DNA from: an uncultured Clostridia bacterium
GTDB lineage: Bacteria; Bacillota; Clostridia; TANB77; CAG-508
Assembly: GCA_948891265.1 (NCBI GenBank)
Contig: CAQUBD010000001.1
Coordinates: 85,904 to 149,903 of the forward strand
Reading direction: 5' to 3'
Length of the DNA stretch: 64,000 bases
A program made the translations under genes and the position numbers. The notes below the pieces were generated by a model. That model searched no databases, had not been told where the DNA came from, and was given only the letters and a program-made list of their open reading frames with translations. Below, one piece after another: positions 37,164 to 46,402 of this stretch; position 1 is the first letter of the stretch, and each line of letters opens with the position of its first letter.

Positions 37164-39182
37164 ATGCAAAATAGTAATAAAAACATTTTTGATAATTTGA
37201 TATCAAGAACAAAAGTATATTTAGTAGTAATCTTTATATTATTATTTGCAATATGTTGGCAAAATACGAAGATGATAATACCATCTATCTTAGTATACAT
37301 ATTAATAATAGGTTATACATATTTTGCTAATAATAAGAGAAAAAGTGAAATATCAGAAACATTACAAGATTTAACATTAACAGTAGATTCTGCCGCAAAA
37401 ACTAGTTTGATTAATTCACCATTTCCTCTTATAATATTAGAAACAGATGGAAATATTATATGGAAAAGTTCTAAGTTTGCTTCTGAATTTGAAGATATAG
37501 ATATAAATACTTTTATAAATGATTTGACATTTGAACTAAAAGAAGAGATACAAAATAAAAAGGAAAAAAGTGACAAATCAATACTAAGAAAAATACAAGT
37601 GAATAAAAGAACATATAGGTTAGTTGGAAAATTTGTTAATTCAAAAAAATACTCTAGAAATAATAAAGATGAGTATATGGCTGTATTGTATTTTATAGAC
37701 GAAACAGAAAATATAAAATTACAAAAAGAATATAATGACTCTAAATCTTGCGTTGGAATTATTATGATAGACAATTATGAAGAAAATATGCAAATGCTAG
37801 AAAGTGAAGAAAAAGCACAATATATAGCTGATATTGATAAAGAAATATATGAATGGACAAATGAAACAAATGGAATTTTAATAAAATCAGATAGAGACAG
37901 GTATATTTATATTTTTGAACAAAGATATTTAGAGAAGATTAAAGAAGATAAATTTAGTATATTAGACAAAATAAAAGAATTAGATCCAAAACAAAAAGTA
38001 CAATTTACATTGAGTATAGCTATTTCAAACGAAGGAGAAGTAGACAAAGATAAATACAAATCTGCTCAAACGGCAATGGATATAGTATTAGGTAGAGGTG
38101 GAGACCAAGCTGTTATCAGACAAAATGATATATATAAATTTTTTGGAGGAAGAGCACAAGAAGTTGAAAAAAGAACCAAAGTAAAAGCAAGGGTTGTTGC
38201 ACATGCTCTAGAAAATCTTATAAAAGAATCAAATAAAGTAATGATCATGGGGCATGCTAATCCAGATATAGATGCGATGGGCGCTAGTGTTGGAATATAT
38301 AGGTTATCAAAAAGCTTAGATAAAAATGCTTATATTATTACAAGTAATACACCAACATTACAAAACTTTAAAGATAGTTTATTAAAAGAAAATGAATATG
38401 AAGATGTATTAATTAGCAAAGAAGTAGCAGAAGAAAATATAGATGAAGATACATTATTAGTTATTGTTGATACTCACAAAACAAATTATGTTGAATCAGA
38501 AGAAGTACTAAAAAAGGCAAAAAAAATAGTAATAATAGATCATCATAGAAGAAGTGCAGATTATATAGAAAATGCAACATTAACATTTCAAGAAGTATAT
38601 GCTTCATCAGCATCAGAACTTGTAACGGAATTGTTACAATATTCAGAAGTAAATGTTGAATTAAAGAAAATGGAAGCAGAAAGTTTATATGCTGGAATTA
38701 TGATGGATACAAAAAGCTTTACATTTAAGACCGGTGTAAGAACATTTGAAGCTGCAGCATATTTACGAAAATGTGGTGTAGATATTATAAGAGTAAAAAA
38801 ATGGTTCCAAAGTGATTTAGAATCATTCAACAAAATTGCAGAAATAGTAAAAAAAGCAGAAATAGTAAATAACTCAATAGCAATAGCAATGTGTGATGAA
38901 ACTAAGTCTAAAGATATTAGTTTGTTATGTGCGAAGGCTGCGGACGAATTGCTTACAATAAGTGACATTACAGCGTCATTTGTATTAGGAGATACAGGTG
39001 ATAGAATATGTATTAGTGGACGTTCTATTGGAGATATAAATGTTCAAGTTATATTAGAAAAGCTAGGTGGAGGCGGACATATTACACTTGCTGGTGCTCA
39101 AGTCGAAGGAATGACTATTGAAGAAGTTAAGCAAGAATTAATTATACGTATAAATGAATATTTTGCTGAAATAGAAAACTAA
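37164..39182 (+). CDS. gdpP: cyclic-di-AMP phosphodiesterase GdpP (YybT)
   Basis: 672 residues. Two N-terminal helices (about 18-55), a PAS-like domain, a degenerate GGDEF domain (LGRGGDQAVIRQ where the diguanylate-cyclase motif would be), then DHH and DHHA1 domains: MIMGHANPDIDAMGAS, VDTHKTNY, IDHHRRSADYI and GGGGHITLAGAQ. This is the standard GdpP architecture; it lowers c-di-AMP and so sets K+ and osmolyte balance. AAAGGAG precedes ATG. rplI and dnaB follow as in other Bacillota, although a terminator hairpin lies between gdpP and rplI. Confidence 0.95.
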   Translation: MQNSNKNIFDNLISRTKVYLVVIFILLFAICWQNTKMIIPSILVYILIIGYTYFANNKRKSEISETLQDLTLTVDSAAKTSLINSPFPLIILETDGNIIWKSSKFASEFEDIDINTFINDLTFELKEEIQNKKEKSDKSILRKIQVNKRTYRLVGKFVNSKKYSRNNKDEYMAVLYFIDETENIKLQKEYNDSKSCVGIIMIDNYEENMQMLESEEKAQYIADIDKEIYEWTNETNGILIKSDRDRYIYIFEQRYLEKIKEDKFSILDKIKELDPKQKVQFTLSIAISNEGEVDKDKYKSAQTAMDIVLGRGGDQAVIRQNDIYKFFGGRAQEVEKRTKVKARVVAHALENLIKESNKVMIMGHANPDIDAMGASVGIYRLSKSLDKNAYIITSNTPTLQNFKDSLLKENEYEDVLISKEVAEENIDEDTLLVIVDTHKTNYVESEEVLKKAKKIVIIDHHRRSADYIENATLTFQEVYASSASELVTELLQYSEVNVELKKMEAESLYAGIMMDTKSFTFKTGVRTFEAAAYLRKCGVDIIRVKKWFQSDLESFNKIAEIVKKAEIVNNSIAIAMCDETKSKDISLLCAKAADELLTISDITASFVLGDTGDRICISGRSIGDINVQVILEKLGGGGHITLAGAQVEGMTIEEVKQELIIRINEYFAEIEN

Positions 39183-39185
39183 AAG

Positions 39186-39228
39186 AAGTGGGAATTTAAA
39201 AAATATTATTTTAAATTCCTACTTTTTA
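39186..39228 (+). terminator. terminator after gdpP
   Basis: AAGTGGGAATTTAAAA pairs with TTTTAAATTCCTACTT (15 of 16), followed by TTT. A half family-B element (GAACAAAGACGAGGCACG, 39251-39268) follows before rplI. Confidence 0.8.
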
Positions 39229-39358
39229 AGATTTAGCAAAAGTGGTAAAAGAACAAAGACGAGGCACGAAAAACAATCCAAAATTTTTAGAAGTATTGGT
39301 TGAAAAATTGCCTAAAATAGTGTAAACTATATAATATTAAGAAGGGACAGTGAATTTT

Positions 39359-39805
39359 ATGAAAGTAATATTAAGAGCAGATATAAAAGGAGTAGGTAAA
39401 AAAGACCAAGTTATAAATGCATCAGATGGATATGCAAGAAATTTTCTATTTCCTAAAAATTTAGCAGTAGAAGCAAATGCAGAAAATATGAGTAAACTGA
39501 AGGCAAAACAAGATTCAAATGCATTTAAAAAATCACAAGAAAAAGAAGAGGCAGAAAGAACAGCTGAAAAATTATCAAAAATTCTTTTAAAAATAAAGGT
39601 TAAATCAGGAACAAATGGAAAAATATTTGGTGGAGTTTCTTCAAAAGAAATAGCCGAAAACCTAGAAACACAATATAAAATAAAAGTGGATAAGAAAAAA
39701 ATAGATTTAAAAGATACAATTAAAACATTAGGTACATTTAATGTTGATATTAAATTATTTGAAGGTGTTGTTGGATGCATTAAAGTTGATGTGATTTCAG
39801 AGTAA
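39359..39805 (+). CDS. rplI: 50S ribosomal protein L9
   Basis: 148 residues, starting MKVILRADIKGVGKKDQV at ATG 39359; a GTG nine bases earlier overlaps the ribosome-binding segment GAAGGGACAG. N-terminal domain with ASDGYARNFLFPKNLA, long connecting helix, and C-terminal rRNA-binding domain (KSGTNGKIFGGVSSKEIAE). The ribosome site is part of a GGGACAGTG stretch resembling the dispersed palindromes. Confidence 0.96.
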   Translation: MKVILRADIKGVGKKDQVINASDGYARNFLFPKNLAVEANAENMSKLKAKQDSNAFKKSQEKEEAERTAEKLSKILLKIKVKSGTNGKIFGGVSSKEIAENLETQYKIKVDKKKIDLKDTIKTLGTFNVDIKLFEGVVGCIKVDVISE

Positions 39806-39875
39806 ATTTTTAAGTTAATAATCATTTTGACTATAAATAAAAAAGTAATCTTTGCAAATAAACGGGGGAATAAAA

Positions 39876-41210
39876 ATGGATATAGGGAAAATACCACCAC
39901 ATGATATAGAAGCAGAACAAGCAGTAATAGGTAGTATGCTTACAGATAAAGATGCTGTATCTAACAGCATAGAAGTTCTGAAAGAAGAAGATTTTTATAG
40001 AGAAGACAATAGACTTATATATTTAGCAATGTTAAATCTTTATAATAGAGCAGAACCAATTGATTTAATAACAGTAAAGTCAGAACTAGAATTAATGGGA
40101 AAATTTGAACAAATTGGTGGATTCGAATATTTAGCAGAATTACCAGAGAAAGTACCAACTACAGCAAATACTACAAAATATATAAAAATAGTGGAAGAAA
40201 AATCTATATTAAGAAATTTAATAAAAACAGCAAATGAAATAATAGAACTGGGATATGACCCTACAGAAGAAGTAGAAAATATAATGGAAGGTGCAGAAAA
40301 AAGAATATTTAATTTGATGCAAAATAAGAACCAAAAGGGATATGTTCCAATTAAAGATATTTTAGTAGACAGTTTTATTCAATTAGAAGAACTATATAAT
40401 AGAAAACAGCATATAACAGGTGTACCAACAGGTTTTTCAGATCTAGATTATAGAACAGCAGGTTTACATGGCTCAGAATTAATATTAATAGCTGCTAGAC
40501 CAGCAATGGGTAAATCGGCATTTGCATTAAATATAGCAACAAATGCAGCATTAAGAGGAAATACAGCTGTTGCAATATTTAGCTTAGAAATGTCTAAAGA
40601 ACAAATGGTAAATAGAATTTTATGTAGTGAAGCAATGGTAGATAGTAATAAAGTAAGAACTGGAAAACTTGAAGATGAAGATTGGGGAAAACTTGCAGAA
40701 GCAATAGGTCCATTATCAGAGACAGGAATATATATAGATGATACTCCAGGAATTTCAGTTATGGAAATAAGAGCAAAATGCAGAAAATTAAAATTAGAGA
40801 AAAATATAGGACTAGTTGTAATAGATTATTTGCAATTAGTTCAAGGTAGCAATAAAAGAAATGGTAGTAGAGAACAAGAAATATCAGAGATAAGTAGATC
40901 TTTAAAAATTTTAGCAAAAGAAATAGGAGTTCCTGTTATTGCATTATCACAATTATCAAGAGCCGTAGAACAAAGACCAGACCATAGACCGATGCTTTCA
41001 GATTTACGTGAATCTGGAGCAATTGAACAAGATGCTGACATAGTTATGTTTTTATATAGAGATGACTATTATAATGAAGATAGTGAGAAGAAGAATATTG
41101 CTGAAGTAATTATAGCAAAACATAGAGGTGGTTCAACAGGGACAGTTGATCTAGGATGGCTAGGAAGTTATACAAAATTTGTCAATTTAGAGAAAAGATA
41201 TGATGACTAA
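39876..41210 (+). CDS. dnaB: replicative DNA helicase DnaB
   Basis: 444 residues from ATG 39876 after CGGGGGA; an upstream TTG has no site. N-terminal primase-binding domain (PPHDIEAEQAVIGSM), RecA-like domain with Walker A AARPAMGKSAFAL, Walker B VIDYLQLV, and ALSQLSRAVEQR with LRESGAIEQDADIVMFLYRDDYY. Hexameric fork helicase. No intein. The gene ends directly at a GGTCA palindrome. Confidence 0.97.
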   Translation: MDIGKIPPHDIEAEQAVIGSMLTDKDAVSNSIEVLKEEDFYREDNRLIYLAMLNLYNRAEPIDLITVKSELELMGKFEQIGGFEYLAELPEKVPTTANTTKYIKIVEEKSILRNLIKTANEIIELGYDPTEEVENIMEGAEKRIFNLMQNKNQKGYVPIKDILVDSFIQLEELYNRKQHITGVPTGFSDLDYRTAGLHGSELILIAARPAMGKSAFALNIATNAALRGNTAVAIFSLEMSKEQMVNRILCSEAMVDSNKVRTGKLEDEDWGKLAEAIGPLSETGIYIDDTPGISVMEIRAKCRKLKLEKNIGLVVIDYLQLVQGSNKRNGSREQEISEISRSLKILAKEIGVPVIALSQLSRAVEQRPDHRPMLSDLRESGAIEQDADIVMFLYRDDYYNEDSEKKNIAEVIIAKHRGGSTGTVDLGWLGSYTKFVNLEKRYDD

Positions 41211-41240
41211 ATGGTCAAAAAGGAAGCCCTTTTTGACCAT
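41211..41240. repeat. GGTCA-type palindrome after dnaB
   Basis: ATGGTCAAAAAGG-AAGC-CCTTTTTGACCAT: perfect 13-bp stem, no T-run. It lies beside the remnant of a Y1 transposase, whose relatives mobilise REP palindromes. Confidence 0.65.
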
Positions 41241-41243
41241 ATT

Positions 41244-41408
41244 ATGGTTCAAGGACTAAATAAGGAATACATATTTGATAATGATATTGATAAAAAAGAA
41301 TATATAAAAATTATGAAAAACACAAATATAATATATCTTTAAGAAAAATTGCAGGATATTTGAATATTAGTAGAGAAAAAATTAGAGTGATCGCAAAGGA
41401 GACAAGAA
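41244..41408 (+). pseudogene. remnant of a REP-associated Y1 (IS200-like) transposase
   Basis: The first piece (41244-41342) reads MVQGLNKEYIFDNDIDKKEYIKIMK, the N-terminal pattern of Y1/RAYT transposases. After a frame change and loss of the whole catalytic middle, another frame (from about 41338) reads SLRKIAGYLNISREKIRVIAKE, the C-terminal helix-turn-helix typical of the same proteins. The HUH and Tyr motifs are gone, so it is inactive. Its end provides the AAAGGAG used by tilS. Confidence 0.55.
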
Positions 41409-42443
41409 ATGGATGAAAAAAAATGTCAAAAAGGGGCGTCCCTATTGACCAAAGTTTTGAATACAATTAAAAAATATAATTTGATAGAAAATGGAGATAA
41501 AATAGTTTTAGGTGTTTCTGGAGGACCAGATTCTATTTGCATGCTAAATATTTTAAATTTCATAAGAAATGACAAAAATTTACATATAGATTTTGATATA
41601 ATAGTTGCACATATAAATCATATGATTAGGGAAGAAGCAAAAGACGATGAAGAATTTGTTAAAAAATTCTGCAAAGAAATAAATATTCCTTTTTATTCAA
41701 AAAGTATAGATGTTAAAAAAATTGCTAATAATAATAAAATAGGGACAGAAGAAGCTGGCAGAAATGCTAGATATAATTTTTTTGAGGAAATATTAAATAA
41801 AACTAATTCAAATAAAATTGCAATTGCTCATAATAAAAATGACAAAGTAGAAACAATTATTATGAATATACTTAGGGGCAGCGGAATATCAGGTTTGAGA
41901 GGAATTGAATCAATTAAAAATAATAAATATATACGTCCACTTATTGAGTGCGAGAGATTTGAGATAGAACAATATTGCAAAGAAAATGAAATTGATGCAA
42001 GAATTGATAGAACCAATTTCGAAAATATTTATACCAGAAATAAAATAAGAAATGTTGTTATTCCATATATTAAGGAAGAGTTTAATCCTAATATAATTCA
42101 AACAATTGATAGATTGTCTGATTTGATAAAAGAAGAGGATGAATTTATAGAAAATATAGTAATTGACAAATACAGAGAGTTAATTATAGAAGAGGATAAA
42201 AATAGAAAAGAATTTGTTATGGATTTAAAAAGCTTTAATAAACAAGAAAAAGTTATAAAATCTAGGCTTTTGTTATATACTATATCAAGACTTTTAGGAA
42301 CTACGAAAGGTATTGAAAAAATACATATTGAAGATATTATAAAACTATGTAAAAACAATATTGGTAATAAATTTTTAACTCCTAATAAGAATATAAAAGT
42401 TTTAGTAAAAAATAAGAAAATATATTTTATAAACCAAATGTAG
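41409..42443 (+). CDS. tilS: tRNA(Ile)-lysidine synthase
   Basis: 344 residues. PP-loop ATP-pyrophosphatase motif VLGVSGGPDSICML; AHINHMIREEAKDDEEFVKKFC; and the TilS C-terminal extension. Converts C34 of tRNA-Ile(CAU) to lysidine. ATG 41409 has AAAGGAG at good spacing, but the first 12 residues (MDEKKCQKGASL) are encoded by a repeat (GGGGCGTCCCTATTGACC). The native family start probably corresponds to TTG 41445 (LTKVLNTIKKYN), which has AAGGGG upstream. Shorter than E. coli TilS, as usual in Clostridia. hpt, often next, is absent. Confidence 0.92.
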   Translation: MDEKKCQKGASLLTKVLNTIKKYNLIENGDKIVLGVSGGPDSICMLNILNFIRNDKNLHIDFDIIVAHINHMIREEAKDDEEFVKKFCKEINIPFYSKSIDVKKIANNNKIGTEEAGRNARYNFFEEILNKTNSNKIAIAHNKNDKVETIIMNILRGSGISGLRGIESIKNNKYIRPLIECERFEIEQYCKENEIDARIDRTNFENIYTRNKIRNVVIPYIKEEFNPNIIQTIDRLSDLIKEEDEFIENIVIDKYRELIIEEDKNRKEFVMDLKSFNKQEKVIKSRLLLYTISRLLGTTKGIEKIHIEDIIKLCKNNIGNKFLTPNKNIKVLVKNKKIYFINQM

Positions 42444-42660
42444 GCTTCCGTAATGCTTGTTAAATCAATAATTTTTTGTAATCAAAAAGTAATAAAAAAA
42501 TTATTGAAAAAGAAAAATTTGTATGTTATAAAACTGATAACTATTTATAGTGTAAAAGGTAATTAAATTATTTTCTCAAATTTAAGATTTTGAAATAAGA
42601 AGGAAAAATAGATTTTACAAAAAATTTAATAACTTTTACAAATCAGAAGGAGGAATTATT

Positions 42661-44469
42661 TTGAAGAATGGGATAAAAACACTAGCTATGTGGTTAATTA
42701 TAGGAGTAATATTTATAGTATTATTGTCATCTATTATGACAAATACAAATACTAAGTTGAAATATTCAGAATTAATCACAAAAATAAATGAGGGAAAAGT
42801 TGAATCGATAGTTATAGATGCAGATGGTAGCTCAGCAACAGTAGAATTAAATGATGATAAAATAAAAAAACAAGTTAATATTCCAAATATGGAAAGCTTT
42901 ATGGATTATACAGAAGAATTTATTAAAAGTGGAGCATTTACATTAGAAGAAAATTCAGAATCAGTATTATCTATAATAATAGGTTTATTAACACCATTTG
43001 GTATTTTAATAATTTTCTTTATTTTTTGGTTTTTTATGATGGGTGGAACTGCAAATAACCAAGGTGGCGGAAAATCAATGTCTTTTGGAAAAAGCAAAGC
43101 TAGAATGATGACGCCAGCAGATAGAAATAAAATAACATTTGAGGATGTAGCAGGAGTTGATGAAGAAAAAGAAGAATTGCAAGAAATTGTAGAATTCCTA
43201 AAAAATCCAAAGAAATTTACAGATATGGGAGCTAGAATTCCTAAAGGTGTTTTATTAGTTGGGCAACCTGGTACTGGTAAAACATTACTTGCAAAAGCAG
43301 TTGCAGGAGAAGCAGGAGTACCATTCTTTATTATAAGTGGATCTGACTTTGTTGAAATGTTTGTAGGAGTGGGTGCTTCAAGAGTTAGAGATTTATTTGA
43401 ACAAGCTAAGAAAAATGCACCATGTATTATATTTATAGATGAAATTGATGCAGTTGGACGTCAAAGAGGAGCTGGACTTGGTGGAGGTCATGATGAAAGA
43501 GAACAAACATTAAACCAATTATTAGTTGAAATGGACGGTTTTTCTGACAATGAAGGAGTTATAGTATTAGCTGCAACTAATAGACCAGATGTACTAGACA
43601 AAGCTTTATTGAGAGCGGGAAGATTTGACAGGCAAATAGTTGTTGGGGCTCCAGATGTTAAAGCAAGAGAACAAATATTAGAAGTTCACTCAAGAAAAAA
43701 GAGATTAGCAGATGATGTTGATCTAAAAGTTATTGCTAAAAATACTTCTGGATTTGCAGGAGCAGATTTAGAAAATGTACTAAATGAAGCCGCACTTTTA
43801 GCAGCAAGAAGGAATTTAGAAGAAATTGGAATGAAAGAAATTGAAGATGCCATGGTTAAAGTAACAATGGGACCTGAAAAGAAAACAAGAGTTAGAAGTG
43901 AAAAAGAAAATAGATTAGTATCATACCATGAAGCTGGTCATGCAGTTGTAAGCCATTATTTAGAAACACAAGACCCTGTACACCAGATATCAATTGTGCC
44001 AAGAGGAATGGCAGGTGGATACACGATGTATAGACCAACAGAAGACAAATCGTTTATGTCAAAAACAGAAATGGAAGAAAATATAGTATCTCTTTTAGGT
44101 GGTAGAGTTGCCGAAAGTTTAATATTAAATGATATTTCAACAGGTGCAAGTAATGATATTGAAAGAGCTACAAAGATTGCAAGAAGTATGGTAACAAAAT
44201 ACGGAATGAGTGAAAGAATAGGGACTTTAATGTTAGGCCAAAATCAAGAAGAAGTATTTTTAGGTAGAGATTTTGCCCAGTCAAAGGAATATTCAGAAGA
44301 GACAGCAGCTATTATAGATGAAGAAACAAAAGCAATTGTGGATAAAGGTTATAATAGAGCTAAACAGATTCTTTCAGATCATATAGATAAATTACATGCT
44401 GTTGCAGCAATATTGCTTGAAAAAGAAAAAATTGAGTCTGAAGAATTTGAAAAAATTTTTGAAGATTAA
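42661..44469 (+). CDS. ftsH: ATP-dependent zinc metalloprotease FtsH
   Basis: 602 residues. TTG start after AAGGAGG. Two membrane helices (about 8-26 and 102-125) enclose an external domain. AAA domain: GQPGTGKTLLAKAVAGEA, IFIDEIDAVGRQRG, the second-region-of-homology RPDVLDKALLRAGRFDRQ, and pore FVG. Zinc site HEAGH, with the third ligand Asp in the ASNDIERAT region. Degrades misassembled membrane proteins and some regulators. A 217-base AT-rich gap precedes it. It is followed by a clear terminator. Confidence 0.96.
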   Translation: MKNGIKTLAMWLIIGVIFIVLLSSIMTNTNTKLKYSELITKINEGKVESIVIDADGSSATVELNDDKIKKQVNIPNMESFMDYTEEFIKSGAFTLEENSESVLSIIIGLLTPFGILIIFFIFWFFMMGGTANNQGGGKSMSFGKSKARMMTPADRNKITFEDVAGVDEEKEELQEIVEFLKNPKKFTDMGARIPKGVLLVGQPGTGKTLLAKAVAGEAGVPFFIISGSDFVEMFVGVGASRVRDLFEQAKKNAPCIIFIDEIDAVGRQRGAGLGGGHDEREQTLNQLLVEMDGFSDNEGVIVLAATNRPDVLDKALLRAGRFDRQIVVGAPDVKAREQILEVHSRKKRLADDVDLKVIAKNTSGFAGADLENVLNEAALLAARRNLEEIGMKEIEDAMVKVTMGPEKKTRVRSEKENRLVSYHEAGHAVVSHYLETQDPVHQISIVPRGMAGGYTMYRPTEDKSFMSKTEMEENIVSLLGGRVAESLILNDISTGASNDIERATKIARSMVTKYGMSERIGTLMLGQNQEEVFLGRDFAQSKEYSEETAAIIDEETKAIVDKGYNRAKQILSDHIDKLHAVAAILLEKEKIESEEFEKIFED

Positions 44470-44485
44470 TATTTATAAATATAAA

Positions 44486-44522
44486 CCCTAGATAGTTGTA
44501 TAATTATCTAGGGGATTTTTTG
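44486..44522 (+). terminator. terminator of ftsH
   Basis: CCCTAGATA (44486-44494) and TATCTAGGG (44505-44513), followed by GATTTTTTG. Confidence 0.9.
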
Positions 44523-44570
44523 TTGTATAGGAAACTCGAAGATTTTTACCTACCCCTTTTTGTTCTATGA

Positions 44571-44873
44571 CAATCGCTTAAAAATTATTTGGTCATATAG
44601 ACCATGATATGAAGAATGTTTATAGAAAGCCATATATTTATATTCATTTTTCATTTCATTCCTCGGTTCAATACGAGTTCTAAAAAGATTTAAAATTGCG
44701 TGTATGAGCCTCTCCGACTTTGCGCGCCCTCATACACGCAATTTAATATCTTTTAAGACCCTCTCCAATCACATTCGTCATTTCATTCAAAAGGAATATA
44801 AAAATATAGAGATTTAGCCTGAGTGAAAGAGATTCATCATGGTCTATATGACCAAATAATTTTTAAGCGATTG
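44571..44873. mobile_element. 303-bp composite element with perfect 38-bp inverted ends around a family-A core
   Basis: 44571-44608 and 44836-44873 are exact inverted copies (CAATCGCTTAAAAATTATTT... and ...AAATAATTTTTAAGCGATTG). Between them lies a full family-A core: stem 44693-44708 with 44729-44744 and the same loop as the copy at 21636-21657. No gene is present. A TACCCCTTTTTGTTC fragment of family B is just to the left (about 44551-44565). The rest of the ftsH-exchanger gap is AT-rich without visible function. Confidence 0.75.
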
Positions 44874-45016
44874 CTATAATTTTTTTGCGATTGTCATGTG
44901 TTTCTTGATAAAATAATAGAAATAATGTATAATCGTAAGAAAATAAAAATAACTATTAATATGAACAAAACAAATATTATAAAAAAATTATTTGCATTAT
45001 AGGAAGAGGGGAAAAT

Positions 45017-45997
45017 ATGCTTTTAAATATCATACTAATAATAATAGGTTTTATATTACTAATAAAAGGAGCAGATTTTTTAGTAGATGGAGCAAGTGAA
45101 ATAGCAAAAAAATTTCATATACCAGAAATAGTAATAGGATTAACAATAGTGGCAATAGGCACATCAATGCCAGAATTAGTAGTAAGTGTAACATCTGCAT
45201 TAGAAGGACATGCGGATTTAGCAATAGGAAATATAGTAGGGAGTAACATAGCAAATATGTTTTTAATACTTGGTGCTTGTGCGATAATAAGGCCATTAGT
45301 ATTTAAAAGAGAGACAAGACAGTTTGAAATTCCATTTACTATATTTGTAACTATATTACTATTTTTCTTATGCATAAATGGTACAAATGATGAAATGAAT
45401 GTTATTACAAAAGAGGAAGGTTTTATACTATTAGTATTTTGCATTCTATTTACAGTATACAATTTAATAATGGCGAAAAAGGGAGAACAATTTGAAAATA
45501 AAGATAGTATAATTGAAATAAAAACTATTGATAAAAATGTATCACCAGTATGGGAGTCACTGTTTGGAATAATTATAGGGATAGTAGGATTAAAATTAGG
45601 AGGAGACCTTGTTGTAAATAATTCCGTACAAATAGCGCAAATACTAGGCGTAAGTGAAAAGTTAATTAGTTTAACAATTGTAGCATTTAGCACAAGTTTA
45701 CCTGAGTTGATTACATCAATTCAAGCAACAAGAAAAAACGAAACAGATATGGCAATAGGAAATGTTTTAGGGTCACAAATATTCAATATATTACTTATAA
45801 TAGGAATATCAGCAGTATTAGCTCCAATATCGTATTCAATAAGTTATAACAGTAATATAATTTTATTAATATTGGGAACAATAGCATTAGGTTTATTCCC
45901 ATTTATAGGAAAGAAAAATCAAATGACAAGAATAAATGGATTATTATTTGTAGTAGTATATATAATATATTTAGTGAGTATAGTTTGCTTTGTATAG
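45017..45997 (+). CDS. calcium/sodium antiporter (CaCA family, YrbG-like)
   Basis: 326 residues, ten or eleven helices in two inverted halves. Both alpha repeats are visible: VAIGTSMPELVVSVTSA with GNIVGSNIANMFLILG, and FSTSLPELITSIQAT with GNVLGSQIFNILLIIG, with the ion-coordinating Glu and Asn residues present. A short cytoplasmic loop in the middle is charged. Likely exports Ca2+ for Na+ (or K+). GAAGAGGGG precedes ATG. A repeat element begins directly after the stop codon. Confidence 0.92.
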   Translation: MLLNIILIIIGFILLIKGADFLVDGASEIAKKFHIPEIVIGLTIVAIGTSMPELVVSVTSALEGHADLAIGNIVGSNIANMFLILGACAIIRPLVFKRETRQFEIPFTIFVTILLFFLCINGTNDEMNVITKEEGFILLVFCILFTVYNLIMAKKGEQFENKDSIIEIKTIDKNVSPVWESLFGIIIGIVGLKLGGDLVVNNSVQIAQILGVSEKLISLTIVAFSTSLPELITSIQATRKNETDMAIGNVLGSQIFNILLIIGISAVLAPISYSISYNSNIILLILGTIALGLFPFIGKKNQMTRINGLLFVVVYIIYLVSIVCFV

Positions 45998-46120
45998 AAA
46001 ATTTATATTCATTTCATTCCTCGGTTCAATACAAGTTCTAAAAAGACCCTCTCCAATCACATTCGTCAGTACATTCAAAAGGAATATAAATATTATGTAT
46101 AAAAACTGTGGGGTAATAAG
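45998..46120. mobile_element. internally deleted family-A element
   Basis: Left core TTTATATTCATTTCATTCCT, right core CATTCAAAAGGAATATAAAT and the outer arm TATGTATAAAAACTGTGGGG shared with the copy at 21515-21759. The hairpin region is deleted (AGTTCTAAAAAG joined to ACCCTCTCC). Confidence 0.7.
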
Positions 46121-46160
46121 CTTGAATATAAATAAAAAAACTGAAACTTTAAAAATAGTA

Positions 46161-46189
46161 TTGAAGTTATGAATGAATTTTGATAAAAT
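46161..46189 (+). promoter_or_regulatory. promoter of the rubredoxin-flavodiiron operon
   Basis: TTGAAG (46161-46166), 17-base spacer, TAAAAT (46184-46189), 30 bases upstream of the rubredoxin ATG. Confidence 0.6.
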
Positions 46190-46218
46190 AGCTTAAAATA
46201 AATTAAGGAGGTATTATT

Positions 46219-46356
46219 ATGAAATATGTATGTATAGCATGTGGGTACGTTTATGATGAAGAAGTTGAAGGGGTAAAATTTGAGGATTTACCAGAAGATT
46301 GGACATGCCCTGTTTGCGGAGTAGGAAAAGATATGTTCGAAAAAGTAGAAGGATAA
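46219..46356 (+). CDS. rd: rubredoxin (short form)
   Basis: 45 residues: MKYVCIACGYVYDEE, then EDLPEDWTCPVCGVGKDMF. Two CxxC(G) pairs bind one iron. The loop between the Tyr-Asp motif and the Phe-Glu-Asp-Leu motif is about seven residues shorter than in classical 52-residue rubredoxins, as in rubredoxin domains fused to other proteins. AAGGAGG before ATG. The flavodiiron gene starts 46 bases downstream, so it is most likely the electron donor for that enzyme. Confidence 0.93.
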   Translation: MKYVCIACGYVYDEEVEGVKFEDLPEDWTCPVCGVGKDMFEKVEG

Positions 46357-46402
46357 AATAGTAGTTGCACTAAATAAAAAATAAAAGAATAGGTGAAATA
46401 AA

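Noticed and set aside
45990..46172. 60-residue frame overlapping the end of the exchanger gene
   Set aside because: Encoded by a deleted family-A element; no ribosome site.
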